Made by a program: the position numbers and the translations under genes. This document shows, piece by piece, positions 7,801 to 20,088 of a DNA stretch of 58,815 nucleotides; position 1 is the stretch's first letter, and every line of letters starts with the position of its first letter. A model generated the notes under the pieces. It made no database searches. It was not told the DNA's origin and was given only the letters and a program-made list of their open reading frames with translations. This stretch comes from Alteromonas sp. BMJM2 (GTDB lineage Bacteria; Pseudomonadota; Gammaproteobacteria; Enterobacterales; Alteromonadaceae), in assembly GCF_027257845.1 (NCBI RefSeq), contig NZ_JAPVOT010000022.1:1-58815 (forward strand), read 5' to 3'.

Positions 7801-8104
7801 TCATGCTTCTTTTTCTCGAGATAACGGTACTGTGTCCCTTGAAATTGATAACAGTCAGTCGCATCTACTCAATGAGAGCGCGAAACAGCAATTGCTAGAC
7901 ACACTGCATCATGGACTGGGAGAGAACGTAACGGTGAATATTACGTTAGGCTCACCAAATTCAACACCATTTGCACTGCAGCAAGATATTCATGCAATGC
8001 GCCAGGCGCATGCACATTCAGTTGTACAAACTGATGAAAAAATTCAAGCGCTGCTATCAATTTTTGATGCCTCAGTGCTGACCGATTCGGTTAAAGCACG
8101 ATAG
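4841..8104 (+). CDS. dnaX: DNA polymerase III subunit gamma/tau, unusually long
   Basis: This clamp-loader ATPase loads the sliding clamp and tethers polymerase cores at the fork. The N-terminal 365 residues are conventional: Walker A GTRGVGKT (45-52), zinc cysteines C64, C73, C76 and C79, DEVH (126-129), and sensor-1 region LLATTDPQKLP. The C-terminal 120 residues (from about 965) resemble the tau domain that binds the alpha subunit. Between them lies a linker of about 600 residues rich in Ser, Glu, Gln, Asp and Pro, with eight EPSA(D/G/Y)Q hexapeptides. Total length is 1087, against 643 in E. coli. No convincing AAAAAAG-type slippery site for a short gamma form was seen in the expected frame. 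It is followed 37 bases later by ybaB. Confidence 0.95.
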   Translation: MSYQVLARKWRPGKFGELVGQEHVVSAISNALDNDRLHHAYLFTGTRGVGKTTIARIFSKSLNCEVGQGANPCGQCHTCKEIEQGNYVDLLEIDAASRTKVEDTRELLDNVQYKPTRGRYKVYLIDEVHMLSKHSFNALLKTLEEPPPHVKFLLATTDPQKLPITILSRCLQFNLKAMSREQIVGQLTHILEQEQLSFEPQALSLLARAAQGSMRDALSLTDQAIAQGGNQVTASVVTDMLGLMDKNQLLKIINAVVNKTPNDVIQLVNDLAEQAPDYDNVHGELASLLHQIALTQWVPEACKLETTSAKAIYQLAKTIPAEQVQLLYQIAIQGRKDLPFTADGKSAFEMTLMRMMSFAPATPPENGADTIERGGSGHDLPVKTASESKTGDPGNVGKQGEALKSETLADATPQAETAEPQVQGQPTFNTASESDVQPEPELSEASNSAYRGSDMDTVELEPSADQEPSAGQEPSADQEPSAGQEPSADQEPSADQEPSADQEPSAYQAPLANKQPSENTVPELSAVAENVANHDNTANFDSDPQLGESQPNESQKAESEKAESQRQVSEKPEPEQPQKLEPQQSDSRSEASYPQSDLSPFSDNEPPLDAYMDDMPPASDEEYPSDIDNSFSHHADSEQSGAQDTMPDTLPETAQPSPEEQLSATASMLALRQKMKQRKAQDTEDKKAQASAESPSQDAADRMSNTLRSRFSNANATSSGQNNQAQLSQKHFEQEQTAPNHSQYQRESQMSEAEDSAKEVEPGLSNSANTASDSISSPNTPDVQPSVNSNDSGEGSAFDDDEFFDAEFEEDMPFASDSQPVSLVSQTALSNEGSLQEVALQQGTPQESTSQAHSEDGFSTEDLPPWETEQSNGSFASNDTVASNYIAERDSLESANTEQVPLKPANQAISNQPSGFDQDSNLQLSGENSPSQDAAGNELDARFTSQSGSLSAYLEDGTKLTHASQIDEWSNLVEQMPIAGLLKQLFLHASFSRDNGTVSLEIDNSQSHLLNESAKQQLLDTLHHGLGENVTVNITLGSPNSTPFALQQDIHAMRQAHAHSVVQTDEKIQALLSIFDASVLTDSVKAR
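6221..6364 (+). repeat. Eight 18-bp tandem repeats in dnaX linker
   Basis: Eight in-frame 18-bp units encode EPSADQ, EPSAGQ or EPSAYQ (residues 461-508) inside the disordered linker of DnaX. They are nearly identical at DNA level (GAGCC(A/T)TCAGCGG(A/G)(T/A)CA(A/G)), so copy number should vary between strains without changing the frame. Confidence 0.92.
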
Positions 8105-8141
8105 CAGATTAACTTAATACCAAACAAAGTGAGATAAAAAT

Positions 8142-8468
8142 ATGTTTAAAGGCGGTATGGGCAACATGATGAAACAGGCGCAGCAGATGCAAGAGCGCAT
8201 GCAGAAAGTGCAGGACGATCTCGCTAAGCTAGAAGTTACCGGTGAAGCCGGTGCAGGTATGGTTAAAGTCACCATGACCTGCAACCACAACGTACGCCGC
8301 GTTGACATCGACGACTCGCTAATGGACGACGATAAAGACATGATTGAAGATTTGGTTGCTGCGGCGTTTAACGACGCCGTTCGCCGTGTCCAAGAAACCA
8401 GCAAAGAAAAAATGGCTGACGTAACTGGCGGTATGTCACTTCCACCAGGTATGAAGCTGCCGTTTTAA
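8142..8468 (+). CDS. ybaB: YbaB/EbfC nucleoid-associated protein
   Basis: This 108-residue small DNA-binding dimer of the YbaB/EbfC family begins [20 protein letters not shown] and contains the conserved [20 protein letters not shown] segment and a C-terminal [13 protein letters not shown] tail. It binds DNA non-specifically and is classically found between dnaX and recR. Here the dnaX-ybaB link is kept, but recR is about 2.4 kb further on behind two extra genes. Confidence 0.96.
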   Translation: MFKGGMGNMMKQAQQMQERMQKVQDDLAKLEVTGEAGAGMVKVTMTCNHNVRRVDIDDSLMDDDKDMIEDLVAAAFNDAVRRVQETSKEKMADVTGGMSLPPGMKLPF

Positions 8469-8862
8469 ATAGGGCTAATCAAAGCAGGGCCTATTGAGGC
8501 AGGTTGCTATAAAAACTGAACTTGATAAATTTTAATTCAGATAAAGCACCCGCCCGATAATTCTAGTATTCAAAAGCCTTGGAACATTCCAAGGCTTTTG
8601 CACATTCAGCGTTCGTTTTTTGTGACGCTATTTTCCTGTAGTCTGTGTCTTCCATAGTCTTCACATCACAACCACTGTATTAAACGTACTGAGCATCAAA
8701 ATCTAACTCTCCACCGTTCCTCTGCAAATGCGTTATCACTTGTCAGGGAGAGTACTCGCTGATACGGTATTATTTTATTAATAGGGCGTGCTGTTCTTTG
8801 TTGTGCATTTTTTCAGCTGCCTGTGTGCTTTTTAGACAGCGCGCTCCTATAGGGATATGTTT
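8469..8862. other. Intergenic region after ybaB
   Basis: This 394-base gap holds the ybaB terminator hairpin (8571-8600). A possible promoter for the next gene, TTGTCA (8740-8745) and TACGGT (8763-8768) at 17-base spacing, is a moderate match at best. Nothing else was recognised. Confidence 0.4.
8571..8600 (+). terminator. Terminator after ybaB
   Basis: A perfect 14-base inverted repeat, CAAAAGCCTTGGAA with TTCCAAGGCTTTTG, is separated by two bases. The T-run is inside the 3' arm. It should end the apt/dnaX/ybaB transcript and separate it from the following genes. Confidence 0.75.
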
Positions 8863-9699
8863 ATGAAATATGGAATATTTGTACTTGTATTCGCGGCTTT
8901 TGTTGCGGGCTATTTTGTCGGTCAAGCAAGACCTTTTACGGACGCTGATACATCATCGTCTTCCCCGCTCACGACTAGCACTTCTTCATTGCTTACGCCA
9001 ACGTTAAATGCCCAATCTGTCGCTGACTCTGATTTAAAATCAGGGGCCCCAAATAACCAAACTACCGACCCCCTAACTAGTAATAATCAAACTAGTGATA
9101 ACCCATCTGACGACTATCAGCAGCAGTCAATATTGCCAGATAACTCAGATGAAACAGAATCCGGAGACGTCCTTGCCAGTCAAAATGATGATATTCAAAA
9201 AGGTGCCCCCTCATCTGACGCTAATACATCCGACCAACAAAATGCTGCATCGTTTCCCGCTGCACAGGAAGAGCTCGATGAATGGGTAACTGCTCGAAAA
9301 GAGGCGCTTCAACAACAGCTTAACGATGCAATCGGTGAACAAGATGCATTGTGGATGTACGATCAAGTGCTAAAAGATAATGAGTTTCTCAACCAGCCCG
9401 CAGCGACTAATGCATTTGACGACGATGTGGTGTCGCGATTTGAAATGGAACAAAAGCTAAGAGATTTTATAACCGCTAGAAGCAAAGACCCTCAACTTCA
9501 GATACTCAGTGTGAACTGTATTCAAGGACGTTGTGAAATTACCTTGGAAGGCAAAGACCAGACAGCAGCTATCTTCTTATTCTTTGATATTCAGAAAGAC
9601 AACTCGTTGGGAGTAATCGAGTTAATGACCCCCACATTTTATATGAATGACGAGGGAAATTATTGGCTCTATAGAACCCTTACTTATGCAGTGAATTAA
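8863..9699 (+). CDS. Membrane-anchored protein of unknown function
   Basis: The 278-residue product has one N-terminal hydrophobic helix (residues 2-19, YGIFVLVFAAFVAGYFVG). A disordered Ser/Thr/Asn/Asp/Gln-rich linker of about 110 residues follows. The C-terminal domain (about 130-278) contains the pair VNCIQGRCEI, probably a disulfide in the periplasm. I do not recognise the family. ATG 8863 is preferred over ATG 8857 because AGGG at 8851-8854 is eight bases before the former and only two before the latter. It is one of two genes inserted between ybaB and recR. Confidence 0.75.
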   Translation: MKYGIFVLVFAAFVAGYFVGQARPFTDADTSSSSPLTTSTSSLLTPTLNAQSVADSDLKSGAPNNQTTDPLTSNNQTSDNPSDDYQQQSILPDNSDETESGDVLASQNDDIQKGAPSSDANTSDQQNAASFPAAQEELDEWVTARKEALQQQLNDAIGEQDALWMYDQVLKDNEFLNQPAATNAFDDDVVSRFEMEQKLRDFITARSKDPQLQILSVNCIQGRCEITLEGKDQTAAIFLFFDIQKDNSLGVIELMTPTFYMNDEGNYWLYRTLTYAVN

Positions 9700-9946
9700 T
9701 CTTGCGCATCGCTATCTTGAATCGCCTTTACAATCCGCTATAAAAGAGGTTTCACCAGCTTTTATACTGTTAATGCATTACAATAGCGAGAACTTTGGAG
9801 CCATTCACAATGGCATCTCGTATTATCACTATCTAATATCGCCTATTAGGGCTTGTTGAGCTTTATTCCGCACTTTGCAGCGTTTTGTGTGCTGTTTAAA
9901 TAAGGTCAACATGCCCTGACTATTTCTAGATAAAAAGGAACCCGTC

Positions 9947-10888
9947 TTGATCAGAAAAGGTTTGGTCACATCCACTCTCATTCTTATTCCTATTGCTATC
10001 GTATTAACTGTTTTCAGTATCTATTCTTTATTCAGTATCAAAACAGTCACCGTCGACCCGAAACTAAGGGAGATATCGGGTATCGAGTTTGATAAAAAGC
10101 AGCGCCTTTGGGCGATTAACGACAGTGGCGATGGCCCCATTCTTTACATGTTAAATAAAGACGGTTCCATCGCTCGTGAAGTGACAGTATCAAATGCTAA
10201 AAACGTCGACTGGGAGGACATGACACAAAACCAGTTTGGTCATTTTTTCTTAGGTGATTTTGGTAACAACGATAACGACAGGCGTTGGCTGACTATTTAT
10301 AAAATTGAAAACCCTATTGATATTAAAACCGACACCACAGAGGCTGAAATCATAAAGTTTACTTACCCTCAAATGGAAGAAGGTGAGATCAAACCAGAAG
10401 ATAAAAACTATGACCTTGAGGCATTCGTTGAATTTAAGCACCACCTTTATCTGTTTACTAAAAATAGAACAAAGCCCTTCGACGGTATCACTAAACTGTA
10501 TAAGGTGGGCGATCATGCTGCTAATTTTGATGCTGAATTAATCGGTGAATTTAAAACCTGTACCACGCTGGAAAAGTTATGCTGGATAACCTCAGCGGCG
10601 ATAAGCCCAAATAGAGAAAAGTTGGTTTTACTTGATTCAACCAGTTTATGGCTATTTGAAAATTTTGATGGCGATAACTTTTTCAATGGTGATGTGTCGC
10701 GCATAGACTTAGGCATTATCACGCAAAAAGAAGCGGTGACCTTTTATGACGACAACACGCTTATATTTACTGATGAAGAATTCAAAGGCTTGGTAGGCGG
10801 AAATGTGTATGAAGTTAAACTCGACCAAGTAAAGCGGAACGTGATTAAATACCCTCAACAAAATGATAGCGAACGAATAGCGAAGTAG
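9947..10888 (+). CDS. Membrane-anchored beta-propeller-like protein
   Basis: The 313-residue product has an N-terminal hydrophobic anchor (about residues 6-30). The remainder is a series of short beta-strand-like segments typical of a propeller: [59 protein letters not shown], and [17 protein letters not shown] near the end. [10 protein letters not shown] and the acidic segments recall esterase-like phytase or SdiA-regulated propellers, but I cannot assign a reaction. The start is TTG at 9947 with AAGGAA six bases upstream. It ends seven bases before recR, so recR may be translated from its transcript. Confidence 0.7.
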   Translation: MIRKGLVTSTLILIPIAIVLTVFSIYSLFSIKTVTVDPKLREISGIEFDKKQRLWAINDSGDGPILYMLNKDGSIAREVTVSNAKNVDWEDMTQNQFGHFFLGDFGNNDNDRRWLTIYKIENPIDIKTDTTEAEIIKFTYPQMEEGEIKPEDKNYDLEAFVEFKHHLYLFTKNRTKPFDGITKLYKVGDHAANFDAELIGEFKTCTTLEKLCWITSAAISPNREKLVLLDSTSLWLFENFDGDNFFNGDVSRIDLGIITQKEAVTFYDDNTLIFTDEEFKGLVGGNVYEVKLDQVKRNVIKYPQQNDSERIAK

Positions 10889-10895
10889 TCTCATT

Positions 10896-11495
10896 ATGAA
10901 GTTTAGTCCCTTACTTGCAGAGCTCATTCAAGCGTTAACTTGCCTGCCGGGTGTTGGCAACAAAAGTGCGCAGCGAATGGCTTTTCATTTACTCGAGCGA
11001 AACCGAAAAGGTGCCGTTGCCTTAAGCGATGTATTGCACAACGCAATGGAGCATATCCACCATTGTAAGCGCTGCAGAACCTTTACCGAAGATGAGCTGT
11101 GTGACATATGTCGGCACCCTGAGCGCGAGGCCAGCGGCCTTCTGTGTGTGGTGGAAAGCCCTCAAGATGTATTGGCAATAGAGCAAACCATGAGTTTTAA
11201 GGGTCAGTATTTTGTTTTGATGGGACACCTATCACCTATTGATGGCGTGGGACCAGAAGAAATTGGTTTGAATGAACTTGAAGCGCGATTTGCCGCTGGG
11301 GGGATCACCGAGGTAATACTTGCGACCAATCCTACCGTAGAAGGTGAAGCCACCGCCCATTATATCGGCCAGCTATGTGCATCTCACCACATTGACGCCT
11401 CTCGTATTGCCCACGGCGTACCTGTTGGGGGCGAACTAGAATACATTGATAACAACACACTAACCCACGCATTCTCGGGGCGGCGTAAACTTTAG
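10896..11495 (+). CDS. recR: Recombination protein RecR
   Basis: This 199-residue protein acts with RecO (and RecF) to load RecA on single-stranded gaps. It shows the helix-hairpin-helix [17 protein letters not shown] (17-33), a C4 zinc motif (C57, C60, C69, C72), the Toprim segment [14 protein letters not shown], and the C-terminal [12 protein letters not shown] and [10 protein letters not shown] signatures. In most relatives it directly follows ybaB; here it is separated by two unrelated membrane-protein genes. Confidence 0.97.
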   Translation: MKFSPLLAELIQALTCLPGVGNKSAQRMAFHLLERNRKGAVALSDVLHNAMEHIHHCKRCRTFTEDELCDICRHPEREASGLLCVVESPQDVLAIEQTMSFKGQYFVLMGHLSPIDGVGPEEIGLNELEARFAAGGITEVILATNPTVEGEATAHYIGQLCASHHIDASRIAHGVPVGGELEYIDNNTLTHAFSGRRKL

Positions 11496-11600
11496 TGTGA
11501 TAAAAACAAATAAATTTTCTCTCTTGTAGTTGAAAAACACGCTTCGAGTCCACACCTGTCTATCAGTAACGTGATCCATTCAACGAGGAGATACTGGATT

Positions 11601-13523
11601 ATGGCTGAAGCAGCCCATAAAGAAACCCACGGTTTTCAGACGGAAGTAAAACAACTTCTACATCTGATGATTCATTCTTTGTACTCAAACAAAGAAATCT
11701 TCTTACGCGAGTTAGTGTCTAACGCCGCTGATGCCGCAGATAAATTGCGCTTCCGCGCATTGGAAAACGACGGTCTCTATGAAAACGATGGCGACCTGAA
11801 CGTTAAACTAAGCGTGAACAGCGAAGCGAATACCATCACAATCGCCGACAACGGCATTGGTATGTCTCGAGATGAGGTTATCGCTAACCTTGGTACTATT
11901 GCTAAGTCTGGCACAAAAGACTTCTTTAGTAAGTTGTCTGGCGATAGCGCAAAAGACTCGCAGCTTATCGGACAGTTTGGCGTAGGTTTCTACTCTGCGT
12001 TCATCGTTGCTGATAAAGTCACCGTGCGTTCTCGCGCCGCGGGTGCCGATGCATCAACGGGCGTTGAGTGGGTTTCAGATGGTGGCGGCGAGTTCACTAT
12101 TGCCGACATTAACAAGCCCACTCGGGGTACCGAAATTACGCTTCACCTTCGTGAAGAAGAAAAAGAGTTTGCAGACACGTGGCGTCTTCGTTCAATTGTT
12201 AGCAAATACTCAGACCACATCAGCATTCCGGTGCATATGTGGAAAGATGAAGTGCCTGAAAGCGAAGGACCTGATGGCGAGAAAATTGAAGCTCAGCCTG
12301 GCGAGTGGGAAGCCGTTAACAAAGCAACTGCACTGTGGACTCGTGACAAGTCTGACATCAGTAATGATGAATACAACGAGTTCTACAAGCATATTTCTCA
12401 CGACTTTGCCGATCCACTTTCGTGGGCACACAACAAAGTTGAAGGAAAAACTGAGTACACTAGCTTACTGTATATTCCTTCAAAAGCGCCGTTTGATATG
12501 TGGAATCGTGACCAAAATCACGGTTTGAAGCTGTACGTTCAACGTGTGTTTATCATGGACGACGCCGAACAGTTTATGCCTACGTATCTTCGTTTTGTGA
12601 AGGGGTTACTTGATAGCAACGACCTTCCACTGAACGTGTCTCGTGAAATTCTTCAAGATAATAAAGTGACTCAAGCGCTGCGCCAAGGGTGTACTAAACG
12701 CGTGCTTCAAATGCTTGAAAAAATGGCGAAGAACGACGCAGAAAAGTATCAGTCTTTCTGGAATGAGTTTGGTAACGCCCTTAAAGAAGGTCCTGCTGAA
12801 GATTTTAGCAACCGCGAAAAAATTGCCGGTTTACTTCGTTTCTCATCGACTCACGGTGATTCTGATGCGCAAACCGTATCACTTGCCGACTACATTGAGC
12901 GCATGAAAGAAGGGCAAGACAAGATTTACTTCGTTACTGCAGACAGCCTGCAGGCGGCTAAGTCGAGTCCTCACCTTGAGATATTCCGCAAGAAGGGTAT
13001 CGAAGTATTGCTAATGGGCGAGCGCATTGACGAATGGTTAATGTCCCACCTGACTGAGTTCAACGAAAAGCAGTTTACTTCAATTGCGAAAGGCGACTTG
13101 GACTTAGGCGATTTGGAAGATGAAGAGTCTAAGAAAGCCCAAGAAGAAGCTGAGAAAGAAATTGAAGGTGTACTAGAAAGAGCAAAAGCGGCGTTAGGCG
13201 AGAAAGTGGTAGATGTGAAATTTACCCATCGTTTAACAGACTCTCCTGCGTGCATCGTAGCCGATGATAATGGCATGACAACGCAGATGATGAAGCTAAT
13301 GCAAGCAGCTGGTCAAAGCGTACCAGATGTTAAGTATCACTTTGAGCTTAACCCTGAGCACAGCCTTGTTAAAAAGCTAGCCGATACGCAAGACGAAGAG
13401 TTGTTCAATGAATGGGTAGGGGTGTTATTCGACCAAGCTGCACTTTCAGAACAAGGCAGTCTTAAAGACCCTGCTACCTTTGTTCAAAACATGAATGCAT
13501 TGTTGATGAAGCTAGCAAAATAA
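11601..13523 (+). CDS. htpG: Molecular chaperone HtpG (Hsp90)
   Basis: This 640-residue bacterial Hsp90 is a dimeric ATP-dependent chaperone. The N-terminal GHKL ATPase has [21 protein letters not shown] and [11 protein letters not shown]. The middle domain has [12 protein letters not shown], and a C-terminal dimerisation domain follows. ATG at 11601 is chosen because family members begin about ten residues before GFQ(T/S)EVKQLLHLM and GAGGAG lies ten bases upstream; a GTG at 11571 would add ten residues. A terminator follows at 13553. Confidence 0.97.
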   Translation: MAEAAHKETHGFQTEVKQLLHLMIHSLYSNKEIFLRELVSNAADAADKLRFRALENDGLYENDGDLNVKLSVNSEANTITIADNGIGMSRDEVIANLGTIAKSGTKDFFSKLSGDSAKDSQLIGQFGVGFYSAFIVADKVTVRSRAAGADASTGVEWVSDGGGEFTIADINKPTRGTEITLHLREEEKEFADTWRLRSIVSKYSDHISIPVHMWKDEVPESEGPDGEKIEAQPGEWEAVNKATALWTRDKSDISNDEYNEFYKHISHDFADPLSWAHNKVEGKTEYTSLLYIPSKAPFDMWNRDQNHGLKLYVQRVFIMDDAEQFMPTYLRFVKGLLDSNDLPLNVSREILQDNKVTQALRQGCTKRVLQMLEKMAKNDAEKYQSFWNEFGNALKEGPAEDFSNREKIAGLLRFSSTHGDSDAQTVSLADYIERMKEGQDKIYFVTADSLQAAKSSPHLEIFRKKGIEVLLMGERIDEWLMSHLTEFNEKQFTSIAKGDLDLGDLEDEESKKAQEEAEKEIEGVLERAKAALGEKVVDVKFTHRLTDSPACIVADDNGMTTQMMKLMQAAGQSVPDVKYHFELNPEHSLVKKLADTQDEELFNEWVGVLFDQAALSEQGSLKDPATFVQNMNALLMKLAK

Positions 13524-14508
<985 letters not shown>

Positions 14509-14528
14509 CCAGCTCGACACATTACAAG

Positions 14529-14553
14529 AGGCCGCATTAATGCGGCCTTTTTA
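14529..14553 (+). terminator. Terminator after adk
   Basis: GGCCGCATTAATGCGGCC (14530-14547) is a perfect palindrome followed by five T, twenty bases after the adk stop. Confidence 0.9.
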
Positions 14554-14610
14554 TTGTGACGATTTTATTATGCCTTTAAAGTGAGAAGACGGCGTGACTT
14601 TCGTGTGCTG

Positions 14611-14623
14611 CCCCCCCCCCCCC
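14611..14623 (+). repeat. C13 homopolymer
   Basis: Thirteen consecutive C residues lie upstream of the MAPEG gene, between its start (14810) and the adk terminator. Such a tract is slippage-prone, and its stated length may also be a sequencing artefact. Confidence 0.9.
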
Positions 14624-14809
14624 GAATTATAACTCAGAGCGATGACTAACGGGGATGGAGCTTAGAGGGCGAGTAATTAAAAGTGTAACTGAGAGCGCTA
14701 ACTAATAACGCATCACATTCAGCTATACGTTGTTAAAATCTCTATGCTACCTTAGAGACATAAGTTGCAAAAACGGTTGCAAGAATAATTATAAAAATTG
14801 GAGTTGATA

Positions 14810-15205
14810 ATGGTTTTACCAATTACGGCCTTTTACGCCAGCTTATTAGGTATATGCTACCTGTACCTATCGTTTCTTGTAATTGGCGCACGTCGTCGGC
14901 ACAACGTCAGTCTAGGTGATGGCGGTCATGAAGATCTTGGGCGTTTAGCGCGAGCTCACGGCAACTTTAGTGAATACGTACCCATCACGCTAATTATGAT
15001 TGCGTGTTTTGAAGCAAATACGGGTCAAGCATGGGCTGTGCATGCATTAGGGAGTGCTATTTTGTTTGGAAGGGTATTACATGCCTACGGTCTAGGAAAA
15101 CACGCAGGCGTTAGCTGGCAGCGTTTTGCAGGTATGCTCCTCACCTTTCTCGCGATGTTAGTCACCGCCGTTGGCAATTTAGCGTTAATTCACTTTGGGA
15201 TGTAG
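14810..15205 (+). CDS. MAPEG-family membrane protein
   Basis: This 131-residue integral membrane protein has about four hydrophobic helices and the MAPEG (membrane-associated eicosanoid/glutathione metabolism) pattern: an early RRRHNVSLGDGG segment, then RLARAHGNFSEYVPITLIMI, and GRVLHAYGLG. The bacterial members (YecN-like) are probably glutathione-dependent; the substrate is unknown. ATG 14810 is chosen because GGAG (14800-14803) is six bases upstream; the TTG at 14798 lies just before that site. Transcribed alone, ending at a bidirectional terminator. Confidence 0.85.
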   Translation: MVLPITAFYASLLGICYLYLSFLVIGARRRHNVSLGDGGHEDLGRLARAHGNFSEYVPITLIMIACFEANTGQAWAVHALGSAILFGRVLHAYGLGKHAGVSWQRFAGMLLTFLAMLVTAVGNLALIHFGM

Positions 15206-15257
15206 TGACTGCCGAGCTAGCTTTGCTAGTAAAGCGTCTACAACAAATAATGAGTCT

Positions 15258-15286
15258 AAAAAAGCCCGCATCGCGGGCTTTTTTTT
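15258..15286. terminator. Bidirectional terminator between MAPEG gene and lepB
   Basis: AAAAAAGCCCGC and GCGGGCTTTTTTTT flank a three-base loop. With A-run and T-run on the two sides it can serve the MAPEG gene (plus) and the convergent signal peptidase gene (minus). Confidence 0.9.
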
Positions 15287-15359
15287 GGCGTATAGATTCT
15301 ACCAATCCGCATAGTTCATTGGCCACTCAGAAGGTAATTATCAATGCGGACTAATGGAA

Positions 15360-16067
15360 TTAATTCAGTGTCAACAAGACGCGGTCTTGTCGTGGTAAAT
15401 AATAGTGACTCTTATCAAGAGAAAAAGCCACAGAGGTGGCCCTGCCTTGTATTTCAGAGATAGGAAATAGTCCATAGTAGCGAGAATCCATGCTGTTATC
15501 TCTATTATCACCCATGGCCAATATATAGCCTTTTGGTATGGTCACTGGGCTAAATGAGGATGCAGGGTTACCAATCAAGGGGTGAGTGACGCCGCTGCTA
15601 TCAATAAAATCACGGTTAGTCAGCGCAATAGTGCGAGAGTCACCTAAAAGATTCTCTTGATAAAAAGGTGCAGTAAGGGGCGTGATGGTGGCTGATTCAC
15701 CGTTTATGAAAAGGCGATTATGACGAAGTTCAACAGTGTCGCCCGCCACGGCAACCGCACGTTTAACCAATCGATTCTGTGCTGCACTGCTATTGATAAT
15801 CACAATATCGCCACGCTCTACGTCGCCAGTATTGGCAATGACAATGTCACTAAAAGGTAATTCTAGGGTGTAAGCTGTTTTATCTACCACTATTCTGTCG
15901 CCCACTTGAATTGTCGGTTCCATCGAGCCTGATGGCACATGATACCAGTCGGCCATACTGCTTCTGAATGAAAACATAAGGACAATAAAGAGAATAAAAG
16001 GAAGATTTTCTTTAATCAGTTTTTTTGCGTTTGGCAAAGCCGTGTCTTTGTTCAAGAGGGTATCCAC
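15360..16067 (-). CDS. lepB: Signal peptidase I, compact form
   Basis: This 235-residue S26-family protease cleaves signal peptides of exported proteins at the periplasmic face. One N-terminal membrane helix (about residues 22-36) precedes box B, VPSGSMEPT, with nucleophile S48. The general base K102 is in RLVKRAVAVAGD, and GDNRDNSMDSRYYG is box E. It is shorter than E. coli LepB (324) and lacks the second N-terminal helix. It is a single-gene unit, not next to lepA or rnc, so it may be an additional signal peptidase. The start codon is GTG without an evident ribosome binding site, so the start is uncertain. Confidence 0.9.
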   Translation of the reverse strand: MDTLLNKDTALPNAKKLIKENLPFILFIVLMFSFRSSMADWYHVPSGSMEPTIQVGDRIVVDKTAYTLELPFSDIVIANTGDVERGDIVIINSSAAQNRLVKRAVAVAGDTVELRHNRLFINGESATITPLTAPFYQENLLGDSRTIALTNRDFIDSSGVTHPLIGNPASSFSPVTIPKGYILAMGDNRDNSMDSRYYGLFPISEIQGRATSVAFSLDKSHYYLPRQDRVLLTLN

Positions 16068-16143
16068 TAATGTGTATGGTGTATTTAGTTAGATACCTAA
16101 AAAACAAAATGTTCATTATCAAGATGTAAATGAGTGTGTCGGC

Positions 16144-16176
16144 ACAAAAAAGCCCATCGTTATGATGGGCCTTTTG
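16144..16176 (-). terminator. his operon terminator
   Basis: Read on the minus strand, GCCCATC and GATGGGC flank a five-base loop and are followed by six T. It lies 65 bases after the hisIE stop. Confidence 0.85.
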
Positions 16177-16240
16177 TGTAAATTAGCGCATATGTACGAG
16201 CTTTTTTATCAGCTTATTTTAAAACACACTTCATGTAGAG

Positions 16241-16854
16241 TTACTTATGACGCTCTTGTAATACGCTCAGCGCATCGTTTAGCGACATATCGCTTGCTTG
16301 CAACAACACGGTGAGGTGATACAACAAATCAGCAGCTTCGTTTTTAAGTTCTTCTTTGTCGTGAACGGTTGCGGCTAATGCAGTCTCAACGCCTTCTTCC
16401 CCCACCTTCTGCGCAATGCGTTTAATGCCTTTGTTGTAAAGACTGGCGGTATAGCTGCTTTTAGGATCGGCAGTTTTACGTGAAGCCAATACGCGCTCTA
16501 GGTCCGCTAAAAACGTAAACGCAGGCGTACTGCCTTCAAACCAGCAGCTTTCTACACCGGTGTGACAGGTCGGGCCGTTCGGGTTAGCTAATACTAGCAG
16601 TGAATCGCTATCGCAATCACACGCAACACTCACCAAATCTAACGTATTACCCGATACTTCCCCTTTCATCCACAAACGTTGTTTAGAGCGGCTGAAGAAT
16701 GTCACTTTGCCACTTTCTAAAGTTTTGGCCAGTGCGTCTTGGTCCATATAGCCTTGCATTAACACTTTGCCAGATAATGCATCTTGCACAATCGCAGGTA
16801 AAAGATTATCCATCTTTTCCCATGCCAAGGTATCGCTGTTTTCATTAGTAATGA

Positions 16855-16858
<4 letters not shown>
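16241..16858 (-). CDS. hisI: Bifunctional phosphoribosyl-AMP cyclohydrolase / phosphoribosyl-ATP pyrophosphatase
   Basis: HisIE fusion, 205 residues, catalysing steps 2 and 3 of histidine synthesis. The N-terminal cyclohydrolase domain has [10 protein letters not shown], the zinc-binding [10 protein letters not shown] and [12 protein letters not shown]. The C-terminal pyrophosphatase has [20 protein letters not shown] and [14 protein letters not shown]. It is the last gene of the operon, and its start overlaps the hisF stop by four bases. Confidence 0.98.
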
Positions 16859-19017
<2,159 letters not shown>

Positions 19018-19018
<1 letters not shown>

Positions 19019-20088
19019 TACAGTGCTCCCTTACTGCTTGGCAGTGCGTCGCCTTTTAATGCGATTGCTTGACGAAGCGCGCGACCAAATACTTTAAATA
19101 AGCTTTCAACCTGATGGTGCGCATTACCTTCGCTTGTCGATAAGTGTAGAGATAAGCCCATACTTTGCGCTAAAGAATAGAAAAAGTGTGGCACCATTTC
19201 TGTGGCCATTTCACCCACTTGGTCACGGCTAAACTCTGCTTCAAATTTAAGGTGAGGGCGGTTTGAAATATCCATTATGCATTCTGCGCGACACTCATCC
19301 ATAGGCAGTGCAAAGCCAAAGCGACCAATACCGCGTTTGTCTCCTAGCGCTTTTTTAAGAGCCTCTCCAATTGCTAGCGCGGTATCTTCAACGCTGTGGT
19401 GATCGTCGATGTGCAAATCGCCATCTACGGACACATTAAGCTGAAAGCCACCGTGAACGGCAATTTGATCTAGCATGTGATCGAAAAAGCCAAGCCCCGT
19501 GTGAATAGCCGACTTCTCTTGAGAGTCTAAATCTACACGCACTCTAATATCGGTTTCAGACGTAGTACGAACCACTTCTGCGATACGAGACGAAGCAAGA
19601 ATAGTCTTTTGAACTGCATTCCAGTCAAGGCTGTCGCGGTTGTATTGCAGCGCCTTAATACCCATATTTTCAGCAAGTTGAACGTCGGTCATTCTATCGC
19701 CAATTACATAAGAACGCGTAAAGTCTACCTTGCCTTGTTGAAGATAGTCTTTAACCATACCAAGCTTAGGTTTACGGCAGGTGCAGTTGTCTTCATCAAA
19801 ATGTGGGCAAATAAGCACGTCGTCAAAGGTAATCCCTTGGCTTTCAAAAATACCCATCATGGCATTATGCGCCACGTCAAAGTCTTGTTGAGGGAAGCTA
19901 TCAGTACCTAAACCGTCTTGGTTAGTTACCATTACCAGCTTAAACCCTGCTGCTTTGAGTTTTAACAGTACCGGTATAACGTTTGGCTCGAAGACCAGTT
20001 TTTCTAAACTGTCTAATTGCTTATCTACAGGCGGTTCTTCGACAAGAGTGCCGTCGCGGTCTATAAATAGTATGGCTTGCTGACTCAT
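19018..20088 (-). CDS. hisB: Bifunctional histidinol-phosphatase / imidazoleglycerol-phosphate dehydratase
   Basis: This 356-residue fusion has an N-terminal HAD phosphatase: [13 protein letters not shown] with the nucleophile Asp, [27 protein letters not shown] with zinc cysteines, and [17 protein letters not shown]. The C-terminal IGP dehydratase has [36 protein letters not shown] and [13 protein letters not shown]. The fused form is typical of enteric-like gammaproteobacteria. It starts four bases inside hisC. Confidence 0.98.

Larger units (their letters stand above)
14509..14809. other. Intergenic region with poly-C tract
   Basis: This 301-base gap contains the adk terminator (14529-14553), a run of thirteen C (14611-14623) and the presumed promoter of the MAPEG gene. 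Nothing else was recognised. Confidence 0.5.
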
